Shown one piece after another: positions 26,779 to 38,800 of a stretch of DNA of 64,000 bases (position 1 is its first letter; each line of letters starts with the position of its first letter). The stretch covers positions 9,936,001 to 10,000,000 of the forward strand of contig NW_027488365.1 in assembly GCF_051014445.1 (NCBI RefSeq), read 5' to 3'. The notes under the pieces are model-generated. The model was not told where the DNA came from. It worked only from the letters and a program-made list of their open reading frames with translations, and did not search any database. This DNA is from Colletes latitarsis. Its lineage: Eukaryota > Arthropoda > Insecta > Hymenoptera > Colletidae. The translations under genes and the position numbers were made by a program.

Positions 26779-29700
26779 CCACACGGAAACAGTCAATTAA
26801 ACCTGGTTTCGATCAATATATTAGAGAATAATTCATGTTAGGTCTAGGTTAGGACTGGGATTTGCTCCCATCAGGCTCATTCTTCCGCATATTTCTCATA
26901 CTTGATGGCTAGATCCTGGGCTTTTTCTGGATTGCATCACGTAGTAATGAAGTACAACACTGAAACAGTCAATTAAACCTGGTTTCCATCAATATCTTAG
27001 ACGACAACGCAGGTTAGGACTGGGATAGGTCTGGGATTTGCCCACATCAGGCTCATACTTTCGCGTTTTTCACATACTTGTTGAAGAGATCCTGGGTTTT
27101 TTCTGGTTTGGATCACGTAGTAGTGTGGTACCACACTGAAACAGTCCATTAAACCTGGTTTGGATCAATATTTTTAGAGGATAACGCATTTTAGGTCTAA
27201 GTTAGCCCTGGGATTTTCACTCATCAGACTCATACTTTCGCATTCTTCACATACTTGTTGAACGGATCCTGGGTTTTTTCTGGTTTGGTTCACGTAGTAA
27301 TGTGGTACCACACTGAAACATTCAATTAAACCTGATCTTGATAAATATTTCAGAGTATAACGCATGTTAGGTCTGGGTTAGGTCTAGGATTTGCCCTCAT
27401 CAGGCTCATACTTTCGCATATTTCTCATACTTCATGGCTAGATCCTGGGCTGTTTCTGGATTGTATCACGTAGTAATGTGGTACCACGCTGAAACAGTCA
27501 ATTAAACCTGGTTTCGATCAATATTTTAGATGATAACGCATGTTAGGTCTAGGTTAGGTCTGGGATTTTCAGTCATCAGACTCATACTTTCGCATTCTTC
27601 ACATACTTGTTGAACGGATCCTGGGTTTTTTCTGGTTTGGATCACGTAGTAATGTGGGACCACACTGAAACAATCAATTAAACCAGGTCTTGATAAATAT
27701 TTTAGAGGATAACGCATGTTAGGTCTGGGATAGGTCTGGGATTTGCCCTCATCAGACTCATACTTTCGCACACTTCACATACTCGTTGAACAGATCCTGG
27801 GTTATTTTCTGGTTTGGATCACATAGTAATGTGGTACCACACTGAAACAGTCGATTAAACCAGGTTTCGATCAATATTTTTGAGGATAACGCATGTTAGG
27901 TCTAGGTTAGGCCTGGGATTTTCACTCATCAGACTCATAATTTCGTATTGTTCTCATACTTGTTGAACGGATCCTGGGTTTTTTCTGGTTTGGATCGCGT
28001 AGTAATGTGGTACCACACTGAAACAGTCAATTAAACCTGGTTTTGATCAATATTTTAGAGAATAATTCATGTTAGGTCTAGGTTAGGTCTGGGATTTGCT
28101 CTCATCAGGCTCATTCTTTCGCATATTTCTCATACTTGATGGCTAGATCCTGGGCTTTTTCTGGATTGCATAACGTAGTAATGAAGTACAACACTGAAAC
28201 AGTCAATTAAACCTGGATTCCATCAATATCTTAGAGGACAACGCAAGTTAGGTCTGGGATAGGTCTGGGATTTGCCCACATCAGGCTCATACATTCGCGT
28301 TTTTCACATACTCGTTGAACAGATCCTGGGTTATTTTCTGGTTTGGATCGCATAGTAATGTGGTACCACACTGAAACAGTCGATTAAACCAGGTTTCGAT
28401 CAATATTTTTGAGGATTACGCATGTTAGGTCTAGGTTAGGCCTGGGATTTTCACTCATCAGACTCATTCTTTCGCATATTTCTCATACTTGATGGCTAGA
28501 TCCTGGGCTTTTTCTGGATTGCATAACGTAGTAATGAAGTACAACACTGAAACAGTCAATTAAACCTGGTTTCCATCAATATCTTAGACGACAACGCAGG
28601 TTAGGTCTGGGATAGGTCTGGGATTTGCCCACATCAGGCTCATACTTTCGCGTTTTTCACATACTTGTTGAAGAGATCCTGGGTTTTTTCTGGTTTGGAT
28701 CACGTAGTAGTGTGGTACCACACTGAAACAGTCCATTAAACCTGGTTTGGATCAATATTTTAGAGGATAACGCATGTTAGGTCTAGGTTAGGTCTGGGAT
28801 TTTCACTCATCAGACTCATACTTTCGCATTCTTCACATACTTGTTGAACGGATCCTGGGTTTTTTCTGGTTTGGATCACGTAGTAATGTGGTACCACACT
28901 GAAACAGTCGATTGAACCTGGTTTCGATCAGCATTTTAGAGGATAACGCAACATAAGTCTGGGATAGGTCTGGGATTTGACCTCATCAGACTCATACTTT
29001 CGCGTTTTTCACATACTTGTTGAAGAGATCCTGGGTTTTTTCTGGTTTGGATCACGTAGTAGTGTGGTACCACACTGAAACAGTCCATTAAACCTGGTTT
29101 GGATCAATATTTTAGAGGATAACGCATGTTAGGTCTAGGATAGGTCTGGGATTTTCACTCATCAGACTCATACTTTCGCATTCTTCACATACTTGTTGAA
29201 CGAATCCTGGGTTTTTTCTAGTTTGGATCACGTAGTAATGTGGGTCCACACTGAAACAATCAATTAAACCTGGTCTTGATAAACATTTTAGAGGATAACG
29301 CATGTTAGGTCTGGGATAGTTCTGGGATTTGCCCTCATCAGACTCATACTTTCGCACACTTCACATACTCATTGAACAGATCCTGGGTTTTTTCTGGTTT
29401 GGATCACGTAGTAATGTGGTACCACACTGAAACAGTCGATGAAACCTGGTTTCGATCAATATTTTAGAGGATAACGCAAGTTAAGTCTGGGATAGGTCTG
29501 GGATTTTCACTCATCAGGCTCATACTTTCGCATTCTTCACATACTTGTTGAACGGATCCCGGGTTTTTTCTGGTTTGGATCACGTAGTAATGTGGTACCA
29601 CACTGAAACAGTCGATTGAACCTGGTTTCGATCAGTATTTTAGAGGATAACGCAACATAAGTCTGGGATAGGTCTGGGATTTGACCTCATCAGACTCATA

Positions 29701-32700
29701 CTTTCGCGTTTTTCACATACATGTTGAAGAGATCCTGGGTTTTTTCTGGTTTGGATCGCATAGTAATGTGTTACCACACTGAAACAGTCGATTAAACCAG
29801 GTTTCGATCAATATTTTTGAGGATAACGCATGTTAGGTCTAGGTTAGGCCTGGGATTTTCACTCATCAGTCTCATACTTTCGCATTCTTCTCATACTTGT
29901 TGAACGGATCCTGGGTTTTTGCTGGTTTGGATCACGTAGTAATGTGGGACCACACGGAAGCAATCAATTAAACCTGGTCTTGATAAATATTTTAGAGGAT
30001 AACGCATGTTAGGTCTGGGTTAGGTCTAGGATTTGCCCTCGTCAGGCTCATTCTTTCGCATATTTCTCATACTTGATGGCTAGATCCTGGGCTTTTTCTG
30101 GATTGCATCACGTAGTAATGAAGTACAACACTGAAACAGTCAATTAAACCTGGTTACCATCAATATCTTAGAGGACAACGCAAGTTAGGTCTGGGATAGG
30201 TCTGGGATTTGCCCACATCAGACTCATACTTTCGCGTTTTTCACATACTTGTTGAAGAGATCCTGGGTTTTTTCTGGTTTGGATCACGTAGTAGTGTGGT
30301 ACCACACTGAAACAGTCCATTAAACCTGGTTTGGATCAACATTTTAGAGGATAACGCATGTTAGGTCTAGGTTAGGTCTGGGATTTTCACTCATCAGACT
30401 CATACCTTCGCATTCTTCACATACTTGTTGAACGGATCCTGTGTTTTTTCTGGTTTGGATCACGTAGTAATGTGGTACCACACTGAAACAGTCAATTAAA
30501 CCTGGTTTTTGATCAATATCTTAGAGAATAATTCATGTTAGGTCTAGGTTAGGTCTGGGATTTGCCGTCATCAGGCTCATACTTTCGCATATTTCTCATA
30601 CTTCATGGCTAGATCCTGGGCTTTTTCTGGATTGCATCTCGTTGTAATGAAGTGCAACACTGAAACAGTCAATTAAACCTGGTTTCCATCAATATCTTAG
30701 AGGACAACGCAAGTTAGGTCTGGGATAGGTCAGGGACTTGCCCTCATCGCGCTCATACTTTCGCGTTTTTGACATACTTGTTGAACAGATCCTGGGTTTT
30801 TTCTGGTTTGGATCACGTAGTAGTGTGGTACCACACTGAAACAGTCCATCAAACCAGGTTTGGATCAATATTTTTGAGGATAACGCATGTTAGGTCTAGG
30901 TTAGGTCGGGGATTTTCACTCATCAGACTCATACTTTCGCATTCTTCACATACTTGTTGAACGGATCCTGGGTTTTTGCTGGTTTGGATCACGTAGTAAT
31001 GTGGGACCACACGGAAACAGTCAATTAAACCTGGTTTCGATCAATATATTAGAGAATAATTCATGTTAGGTCTAGGTTAGGTCTGGGATTTGCTCTCATC
31101 AGGCTCATTCTTTCGCATATTTCTCATACTTGATGGCTAGATCCTGGGCTTTTTCTGGATTGCATAACGTAGTAATGAAGTACAACATTGAAACAGTCAA
31201 TTAAACCTGGATTCCATCAATATCTTAGAGGACAACGCAAGTTAGGTCTGGGATAGGTCTGGGATTTGCCCACATCAGGCTCATACATTCGCGTTTTTCA
31301 CATACTCGTTGAACAGATCCTCGGTTATTTTCTGGTTTGGATAGCATAGTAATGTGGTACCACACTGAAACAGTCGATTAAACCAGGTTTCGATCAATAT
31401 TTTTGAGGATAACGCATGTTAGGTCTAGGTTAGGCCTGGGATTTTAACTCATCAGACACTTACTTTCGCATTCTTCACATACGTGTTGAACGGATCCTGG
31501 GTTTTTTCTGGTTTGGATCACGTAGTAATGTGGGACCAGACGGAAACAGTCAATTAAACCTGGTTTCGATCAATATATTAGAGAATAATTCATGTTAGGT
31601 CCAGGTTAGGTCTGGGATTTGCTCTCATCAGGCTCATTCTTTCGCATATTTCTCATACTTGATGGCTAGATCCTGGGCTTTTTCTGGATTGCATAACGTA
31701 GTAATGAAGTACAACATTGAAACAGTCAATTAAACCTGGATTCCATCAATATCTTAGAGGACAACGCAAGTTAGGTCTGGGATAGGTCTGGGATTTGCCC
31801 ACATCAGGCTTATACTTTCGCGTTTTTCACATACTCGTTGAACAGATCCTGGGTTATTTTCTGGTTTGGATCGCATAGTAATGTGTTACCACACTGAAAC
31901 AGTCGATTAAACCAGGTTTCGATCAATATTTTTGAGGATAACGCATGTTAGGTCTAGGTTAGGCCTGGGATTTTCACTCATCAGTCTCATACTTTCGCAT
32001 TCTTCTCATACTTGTTGAACGGATCCTGGGTTTTTGCTGGTTTGGATCACGTAGTAATGTGGGACCACACGGAAACAGTCAATTAAACCTGGTTTCGATC
32101 AATATATTAGAGAATAATTCATGTTAGGTCTAGGTTAGGTCTGGGATTTGCTCTCATCAGGCTCATTCTTTCGCATATTTCTCATACTTGATGGCTAGAT
32201 CCTGGGCTTTTTCTGGATTGCATCACGTAGTAATGGAGTACAACACTGAAACAGTCAATTAAACCTGGTTACCATCAATATCTTAGAGGACAACGCAAGT
32301 TAGGTCTGGGATAGTTCTGGGATTTGCCCACATCAGACTCATACTTTCGCGTTTTTCACATACTTGTTGAAGAGATCCTGGGTTTTTTCTGGTTTGGATC
32401 ACGTAGTAGTGTGGTACCACACTGAAACAGTCCATTAAACCTGGTTTGGATCAACATTTTAGAGGATAACGCATGTTAGGTCTAGGTTAGGTCTGGGATT
32501 TTCACTCATCAGACTCATACTTTCGCATTCTTCACATACTTGTTGAACGGATCCTGTGTTTTTTCTGGTTTGGATCACGTAGTAATGTGGTACCACACTG
32601 AAACAGTCAATTAAACCTGGTTTTGATCAATATCTTAGAGAATAATTCATGTTAGGTCTAGGTTAGGTCTGGGATTTGCCGTCATCAGGCTCATACTTTC

Positions 32701-33389
32701 GCATATTTCTCATACTTCATGGCTGGATCCTGGGCTATTTCTGGATTGGATCATGTAGTAATGTGGTACCACACTGAAACAGTCAATTAAACCTGGTTTG
32801 GATCAATATTTTTAGAGGATAACGCATGTTAGGTCTAGGTTAGCCCTGGGATTTTCACTCATCAGACTCATACTTTCGCATTCTTCACATACTTGTTGAA
32901 CGGATCCTGGGTTTTTTCTGGTTTGGTTCACGTAGTAATGTGGTACCACACTGAAACATTCAATTAAACCTGATCTTGATAAATATTTCAGAGTATAACG
33001 CATGTTAGGTCTGGGTTAGCTCTAGGATTTGCCCTCATCAGGCTCATACTTTCGCAAATTTCTCATACTTCATGGCTAGATCCTGGGCTGTTTCTGGATT
33101 GTATCACGTAGTAATGTGGTACCACGCTGAAACAGTCAATTAAACCTGGTTTCGATCAATATTTTAGAGGATAACGCAAGTTAGGTCTGGCATAGGTCTG
33201 GGATTCGCCCTCTTCAGACTCATACTTTCGCATATTTCTCATACTAGATGGCTAGTTCCTGGGCTTTTTCTGGATTGCATCACGTAGTAATGAACTACAA
33301 CACTGAAACACTCAATTAAACCTGGTTTCGATCAATATTATTGAGGATAACGCATGTTAGGTCTAGGTTAGGCCTGGGATTTTCACTCA
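26779..33389 (+). repeat. Mosaic of deletion derivatives related to the 30-mer
   Basis: About 37 monomers here can mostly be assigned to positions of the 30-mer further right, but out of order or with parts missing. Near 27,060-27,480 lie m20-like, m23 and m24 units. Near 28,715-29,410 an A-C-A-E run contains m1 and m2. From about 30,055 to 31,290 the order is m19, m20, m21, m22/m27 hybrid, m28, m29 fused to an m9-like or m18-like unit, then m10 and m11. The run then jumps from m12 to m15 and continues to m25, where it jumps from m26 to m30. No non-satellite sequence was seen. Confidence 0.7.
31386..31445 (+). repeat. Recombination junction, m12 to m15
   Basis: The left side has AACCAGGTTTCG as in m12 and the right side has GGGATTTTAACTC as in m15. 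Sequence to the left matches copy 1 of the 30-mer at an offset of 4,052 bp and to the right at 4,581 bp. The difference, 529 bp, is three monomers, so the junction removed three units and kept the monomer frame. Confidence 0.8.
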
Positions 33390-33409
33390 TCAGACTCATA
33401 CTTTCGCGT
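33388..33409 (+). repeat. Recombination junction, m26 to m30
   Basis: The left part (ATATTATTGAGG, GGCCTGGGATTTTCAC) belongs to m26 and the right part (GCGTTT, GAAGAGATCC, GGATCTCGTAG) to m30. The exchange lies within a shared stretch around CATCAGACTCATACTTTCGC. Offsets to the canonical unit change from 4,581 to 5,285 bp, a loss of 704 bp or four monomers. Confidence 0.85.
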
Positions 33410-33464
33410 TTTTCACATACTTGTTGAAGAGATCCTGGGTTTTTTCTGGTTTGGATCTCGTAGT

Positions 33465-33480
33465 AGTGTGGTACCACACT
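33465..33480. other. 16-bp perfect palindrome at a monomer junction
   Basis: The sequence AGTGTGGTACCACACT reads the same on both strands and spans the end of one monomer and the start of the next. It forms where a unit ending AGTAGTG meets a CCACACTG start, mostly after subfamily C. Other instances are 2,278-2,293, 15,503-15,518 and 38,750-38,765. Most other junctions keep a 12-bp core (TGTGGTACCACA), and B ends (GAAGTACAAC) destroy it. Short dyads that could extrude as cruciforms are known to be enriched at some centromeric satellites; that role here is inference. Confidence 0.9.
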
Positions 33481-33515
33481 GAAACAGTCCATTAAACCTG
33501 GTTTGGATCAATATT

Positions 33516-36500
33516 TTAGAGGATAACGCATGTTAGGTCTAGGTTAGGTCTGGGATTTTCACTCATCAGACTCATACTTTCGCATTCTTCACATACTTGT
33601 TGAACGGATCCTGGGTTTTTTCTAGTTTGGATCACGTAGTAATGTGGGTCCACACTGAAACAATCAATTAAACCTGGTCTTGATAAATATTTTAGATGAT
33701 AACGCATGTTAGGTCTGGGATAGGTCTGGGATTTGCCCTCATCAGACTCATACTTTCGCACACTTCACATACTCGTTGAACAGATCCTGGGTTTTTTCTG
33801 GTTTGGATCACGTAGTAATGTGGTATCACACTGAAACAATCGATGAAACCTGGTTTCGATCAATATCTTAGAGGACAACGCAAGTTAGGTCTGGGATAGG
33901 TCTGGGATTTGACCTCATCAGACTCATACTTTCGCGTTTTTCACATACTTGTTGAAGAGATCCTGGGTTTTTTCTGGTTTGGATCGCATAGTAATGTGTT
34001 ACCACACTGAAACAGTCGATTAAACCAGGTTTCGATCAATATTTTTGAGGATAACGCATGTTAGGTCTAGGTTAGGCCTGGGATTTTCACTCATCAGTCT
34101 CATACTTTCGCATTCTTCTCATACTTGTTGAACGGATCCTGGGTTTTTGCTGGTTTGGATCACGTAGTAATGTGGGACCACACAGAAGCAATCAATTAAA
34201 CCTGGTCTTGATAAATATTTTAGAGGATAACGCATGTTAGGTCTGGGTTAGGTCTAGGATTTGCCCTCGTCAGGCTCAAACTTTCGCATATTTCTCATAC
34301 TTCATGGCTAGATCCTGGGCTATTTCTGGATTGTATCACGTAGTAGTATGGTACCACACTGAAACAGTCGATTAAACCTGGTTTCGATCAATATTTTTGA
34401 GGATAACGCATGTTAGGTCTAGGTTAGGCCTGGGATTTTCACTCATCAGACACTTACTTTCGCATTCTTCACATACTTGTTGAACGGATCCTGGGTTTTT
34501 TCTGGTTTGGATCACGTAGTAATGTGGGACAACACGGAAACAGTCAATTAAACCTGGTTTCGATCAATATATTAGAGAATAATTCATGTTAGGTCTAGGT
34601 TAGGTCTGGGATTTGCTCTCATCAGGCTCATTCTTTCGCATATTTCTCATACTTGATGGCTAGATCCTGGGCTTTTTCTGGATTGCATAACGTAGTAATG
34701 AAGTACAACACTGAAACAGTCAATTAAACCTGGATTCCATCAATATCTTAGAGGACAACGCAAGTTAGGTCTGGGATAGGTCTGGGATTTGCCCACATCA
34801 GGCTCATACTTTCGCGTTTTTCACATACTCGTTGAACAGATCCTGGGTTATTTTCTGGTTTGGATCGCATAGTAATGTGTTACCACACTGAAACAGTCGA
34901 TTAAACCAGGTTTCAATCAATATTTTTGAGGATAACGCATGTTAGGTCTAGGTTAGGCCTGGGATTTTCACTCATCAGTCTCATACTTTCGCATTCTTCT
35001 CATACTTGTTGAATGGATCCTGGGTTTTTGCTGGTTTGGATCACGTAGTAATGTGGTACCACACGGAAACAGTCAATTAAACCTGGTTTCGATCAATATA
35101 TTAGAGAATAATTCATGTTAGGTCTAGGTTAGGTCTGGGATTTGCTCTCATCAGGCTCATTCTTTCGCATATTTCTCATACTTGATGGCTAGATCCTGGG
35201 CTTTTTCTGGATTGCATAACGTAGTAATGAAGTACAACATTGAAACAGTCAATTAAACCTGGATTCCATCAATATCTTAGAGGACAACGCAAGTTAGGTC
35301 TGGGATAGGTCTGGGATTTGCCCACATCAGGCTCATACATTCGCGTTTTTCACATACTCGTTGAACAGATCCTCGGTTATTTTCTGGTTTGGATAGCATA
35401 GTAATGTGGTACCACACTGAAACAGTCGGTTAAACCAGGTTTCGATCAATATTTTTGAGGATAACGCATGTTAGGTCTAGGTTAGGCCTGGGATTTTCAC
35501 TCATCAGTCTCATACTTTCGCATTCTTCTCATACTTGTTGAACGGATCCTGGGTTTTTGCTGTTTTGGATCACGTAGTAATGTGGGACCACACAGAAGCA
35601 ATCAATTAAACCTGGTCTTGATAAATATTTTAGAGGATAACGCATGTTAGGTCTGGGTTAGGTCTAGGATTTGCCCTCGTCAGGCTCAAACTTTCGCATA
35701 TTTCTCATACTTCATGGCTAGATCCTGGGCTATTTCTGGATTGTATCACGTAGTAATGTGGTACCACACAGAAACAGTCAATTAAACCTGGTTTCGATGA
35801 ATATTTTAGAGGATAACGCAAGTTAGGTCTGGGATAGGTCTGGGATTTTCCCTCATCAGGCTCATACTTTCGCGTTTTTCACATACTTGTTGAACAGATC
35901 CTGGGTTTTTTTCTGGATTGGGTGACGTAGTAGTGTGGTACCACACTGAAACAGTCGATTAAACCTGGTTTCGATCAATATTTTTGAGGATAACGCATGT
36001 TAGGTCTAGGTTAGGCCTGGGATTTTAACTCATCAGACACTTACTTTCGCATTCTTCACATACGTGTTGAACGGATCCTGGGTTTTTTCTGGTTTGGATC
36101 ACGTAGTAATGTGGGACCAGACGGAAACAGTCAATTAAACCTGGGTTCGATCAATATATTAGAGAATAATTCATGTTAGGTCTAGGTTAGGTCTGGGATT
36201 TGCTCTCATCAGGCTCATTCTTTCGCATATTTCTCATACTTGATGGCTAGATCCTGGGCTTTTTCTTGATTGCATAACGTAGTAATGAAGTACAACATTG
36301 AAACAGTCAATTAAACCTGGATTTCATCAATATCTTAGAGGACAACGCAAGTTAGGTCTGGGATAGGTCTGGGATTTGCCCACATCAGGCTCATACTTTC
36401 GCGTTTTTCACATACTCGTTGAACAGATCCTGGGTTATTTTCTGGTTTGGATCGCATAGTAATGTGTTACCACACTGAAACATTCGATTAAACCAGGTTT

Positions 36501-38800
36501 CGATCAATATTTTTGAGGATAACGCATGTTAGGTCTAGGTTAGGCCTGGGATTTTCACTCATCAGTCTCATACTTTCGCATTCTTCTCATACTTGTTGAA
36601 CGGATCCTGGGTTTTTGCTGGTTTGGATCACGTAGTAATGTGGGACCACACGGAAACAGTCAATTAAACCTGGTTTCGATCAATATATTAGAGAATAGTT
36701 CATGTTAGGTCTAGGTTAGGTCTGGGATTTGCTCTCATCAGGCTCATTCTTTCGCATATTTCTCATACTTGATGGCTAGATCCTGGGCTTTTTCTGGATT
36801 GCATCACGTAGTAATGGAGTACAACACTGAAACAGTCAATTAAACCTGGTTACCATCAATATCTTAGAGGACAACGCAAGTTAGGTCTGGGATAGTTCTG
36901 GGATTTGCCCACATCAGACTCATACTTTCGCGTTTTTCACATACTTGTCGAAGAGATCCTGGGTTTTTTCTGGTTTGGATCACGTAGTAGTGTGGTACCA
37001 CACTGAAACAGTCCATTAAACCTGGTTTGGATCAACATTTTAGAGGATAACGCATGTTAGGTCTAGGTTAGGTCTGGGATTTTCACTCATCAGACTCATA
37101 CTTTCGCATTCTTCACATACTTGTTGAACGGATCCTGTGTTTTTTCTGGTTTGGATCACGTAGTAATGTGGTACCACACTGAAACAGTCAATTAAACCTG
37201 GTTTTGATCAATATCTTAGAGAATAATTCATGTTAGGTCTAGGTTAGGTCTGGGATTTGCCGTCATCAGGCTCATACTTTCGCATATTTCTCATACTTCA
37301 TGGCTGGATCCTGGGCTATTTCTGGATTGGATCATGTAGTAATGTGGTACCACACTGAAACAGTCAATTAAACCTGGTTTGGATCAATATTTTTAGAGGA
37401 TAACGCATGTTAGGTCTAGGTTAGCCCTGGGATTTTCACTCATCAGACTCATACTTTCGCATTCTTCACATACTTGTTGAACGGATCCTGGGTTTTTTCT
37501 GGTTTGGTTCACGTAGTAATGTGGTACCACACTGAAACATTCAATTAAACCTGATCTTGATAAATATTTCAGAGTATAACGCATGTTAGGTCTGGGTTAG
37601 CTCTAGGATTTGCCCTCATCAGGCTCATACTTTCGCATATTTCTCATACTTCATGGCTAGATCCTGGGCTGTTTCTGGATTGTATCACGTAGTAATGTGG
37701 TACCACGCTGAAACAGTCAATTAAACCTGGTTTCGATCAATATTTTAGAGGATAACGCAAGTTAGGTCTGGCATAGGTCTAGGATTCGCCCTCTTCAGAC
37801 TCATACTTTCGCATATTTCTCATACTAGATGGCTAGTTCCTGGGCTTTTTCTGGATTGCATCACGTAGTAATGAAGTACAACACTGAAACACTCAATTAA
37901 ACCTGGTTTCGATCAATATTATTGAGGATAACGCATGTTAGGTCTAGGTTAGGCCTGGGATTTTCACTCATCAGACTCATACTTTCGCATTCTTCACATA
38001 CTTGTTGAACGGATCCTGGGTTTTTTCTGGTTTGGATCACGTAGTAATGTAGGACCACACTGAGACAGTCAATTAAACCTGGTTTGGATCAATATTTTAG
38101 AGAATAATTCATGTTAGGTCTAGGTTAGGTCTGGGATTTGCTCTCATCAGGCTCATTCTTTCGCATATTTCTCATACTTGATGGCTAGATCCTGGGCTTT
38201 TTCTGGATTGCATCTCGTAGTAATGAAGTGCAACACTGAAACAGTCAATTAAACCTGGTTTCCATCAATATCTTAGAGGACAACGCAAGATAGGTCTGGG
38301 ATAGGTCTGGGACTTGCCCTCATCACGCTCATACTTTCGCGTTTTTGACATACTTGTTGAACAGATCCTGGGTTTTTTCTGGTTTGGATCACGTAGTAGT
38401 GTGGTACCACACTGAAACAGTCCATTAAACCAGGTTTGGATCAATATTTTTGAGGATAACGCATGTTAGGTCTAGGTTAGGTCGGGGATTTTCACTCATC
38501 AGACTCATACTTTCGCATTCTTCACATACTTGTTGAACGGATCCTGGGTTTTTTCTGGTTTGGATCACGTAGTAATGTGGTACCACACTGAAACAGTCGA
38601 TTGAACCTGGTTTCGATCAGTATTTTAGACGATAACGCAACATAAGTCTGGGATAGGTCTGGGATTTGACCTCATCAGACTCATACTTTCGCGTTTTTCA
38701 CATACTTGTTGAAGAGATCCTGGGTTTTTTCTGGTTTGGATCTCGTAGTAGTGTGGTACCACACTGAAACAGTCCATTAAACCTGGTTTGGATCAATATT
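33516..38800 (+). repeat. 30-mer higher-order repeat, copy 1 (5,285 bp)
   Basis: This is a thirty-monomer unit, phase arbitrary. I read the subfamily order as A E C A D A B C A B C A D C A B C A B C A B A D B A B C A C and call these m1 to m30. Marks include m1 GTGGGTCC end, m11 ACATTCGCG and GGATAGCATAG, m14 GGGTGACG, m15 GACCAGACGG, m23 TTTTTAGAGG, m25 CTAGATGGCTAGTTCC, m26 ATTATTGAGG and m30 AACATAAGTCTGG. Copy 2 follows immediately after 5,285 bp and differs at only a handful of bases in the stretches compared, for example TTTAGATGATAACG here near 33,695. Confidence 0.92.

Noticed and set aside
29557..29565. A GGATCCCGGG variant as a possible engineered cloning site.
   Set aside because: It is one substitution in the common GGATCCTGGG and lies in otherwise normal satellite sequence with no vector sequence.
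30769..30960. A plus-strand reading frame of 63 codons.
   Set aside because: It lies across two hybrid satellite monomers and is open only because of local substitutions. The same region in other copies is closed, and nothing suggests a protein.
36141..36153. A B-box-like word (GGTTCGATCAA) suggesting a tRNA-derived element.
   Set aside because: It is a single-base variant of the usual GTTTCGATCAA, does not match the end of the B box (TCC), has no A box at the right distance, and the tRNA fold is absent.
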